64,000 bases of DNA from Flavobacterium sp. AED. Its GTDB lineage: Bacteria; Bacteroidota; Bacteroidia; Flavobacteriales; Flavobacteriaceae. Within the stretch, counting starts at the first letter, position 1. Every line of letters starts with the position of its first letter. Shown one piece after another: positions 63,788 to 64,000 of the stretch. A program made the translations under genes and the position numbers. The DNA lies in NCBI RefSeq assembly GCF_000812945.1, contig NZ_JSYM01000001.1:310001-374000 (forward strand), in the 5' to 3' direction. The notes below the pieces were generated by a model. It was not told the origin of the DNA and did not search any database. It saw only the letters and a list, made by a program, of their open reading frames with translations.

Positions 63788-64000
63788 TTATTTAACTCTA
63801 GTTAAACCAATATTTTCTGGAGCATGAAGCACCATAGGAAATTTTTCTATTTTAACGGAGCTACTGTCCAGACCAAAAGCTCTTTCTTCAGATAAACTTA
63901 GTTTTTTAATAAAGAAATAAGAATTCATGATTAATTTTTCATGCCATCTTAAATCACTGTCATTTGAAAGGAATTTTTCAGATAATACAAATTTGAAATC
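63788..64000 (-). CDS. C-terminal part of an unrecognised protein
   Basis: The minus-strand frame is open from the window edge to TAA at 63788, giving 70 residues. It contains SDLRWHEKLIMNSYFFIKKL and ends PENIGLTRVK. A terminator follows directly, which supports a real gene end. I do not recognise the family from this fragment. Confidence 0.6.
   Translation of the reverse strand, partial: DFKFVLSEKFLSNDSDLRWHEKLIMNSYFFIKKLSLSEERAFGLDSSSVKIEKFPMVLHAPENIGLTRVK

Noticed and set aside
1..64000. tRNA or rRNA genes
   Set aside because: The spacers were read for cloverleaf ends and CCA-type or conserved rRNA segments; none was convincing.

Overview
The window looks like a piece of a Flavobacterium-type (Bacteroidota, Flavobacteriaceae) chromosome. 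The DNA is AT-rich, genes lack Shine-Dalgarno sites, and several starts are preceded by the Bacteroidota -7 element TAnnTTTG. The gene content fits too: DUF6048/DUF6452 behind rlmD, DUF4293, a Rho with a long Asn/Gly-rich insert, and a CbpA/CbpM pair. All functional calls rest on motif reading; no database search was possible.

Layout. 1-17800 is mostly housekeeping: the end of an rRNA methyltransferase gene, rlmD with two envelope-protein genes, a DedA protein, two histidine kinases, OsmC, an aldo/keto reductase, a GDSL esterase, the cysE-cysM cysteine pair, an Smr protein, an EamA transporter, a cysteine desulfurase and a FUSC protein. 17856-38307 is a long one-strand block that reads like a stress and low-energy island. 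It holds a GT4 fusion protein with a GH130 phosphorylase and an Mla-type lipid importer, a flotillin-like protein, CbpA/CbpM, a universal stress protein, YceI, phospholipase D, an M50-CBS protease, a D-2-hydroxyacid dehydrogenase, an E2 acyltransferase and PEP synthase. Inside it lie a retron-type reverse transcriptase with a structured RNA region and a 41-codon ORF (29075-30447), and relics of a pyruvate dehydrogenase E1 beta gene and a short-chain dehydrogenase gene (35479-35879).

38886-45738 is a cluster of six two-component proteins (two kinases, two single receivers, a hybrid kinase with an HPt domain, one more receiver). None has a DNA-binding output domain. 46409-50045 is an accessory array of small one-strand genes separated by 99-135 bp imperfect palindromes that resemble integron attC sites. 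One cassette carries a SLATT-like membrane protein overlapping a nucleotidyltransferase gene. 50137-64000 returns to core genes: cupin, lpdA, an ABC exporter, truA, a YfcE phosphodiesterase, a TPR kinase/LuxR regulator pair, DUF4293, rho and an RsmB-family methyltransferase.

A recurring element with conserved flanks and a variable hairpin occurs three times (50137, 55708, 56745), and two inverted copies bracket truA. The features most worth following are the retron-like locus, the attC-like array with its SLATT/nucleotidyltransferase cassette, the recurring element, and the eroded dehydrogenase genes.
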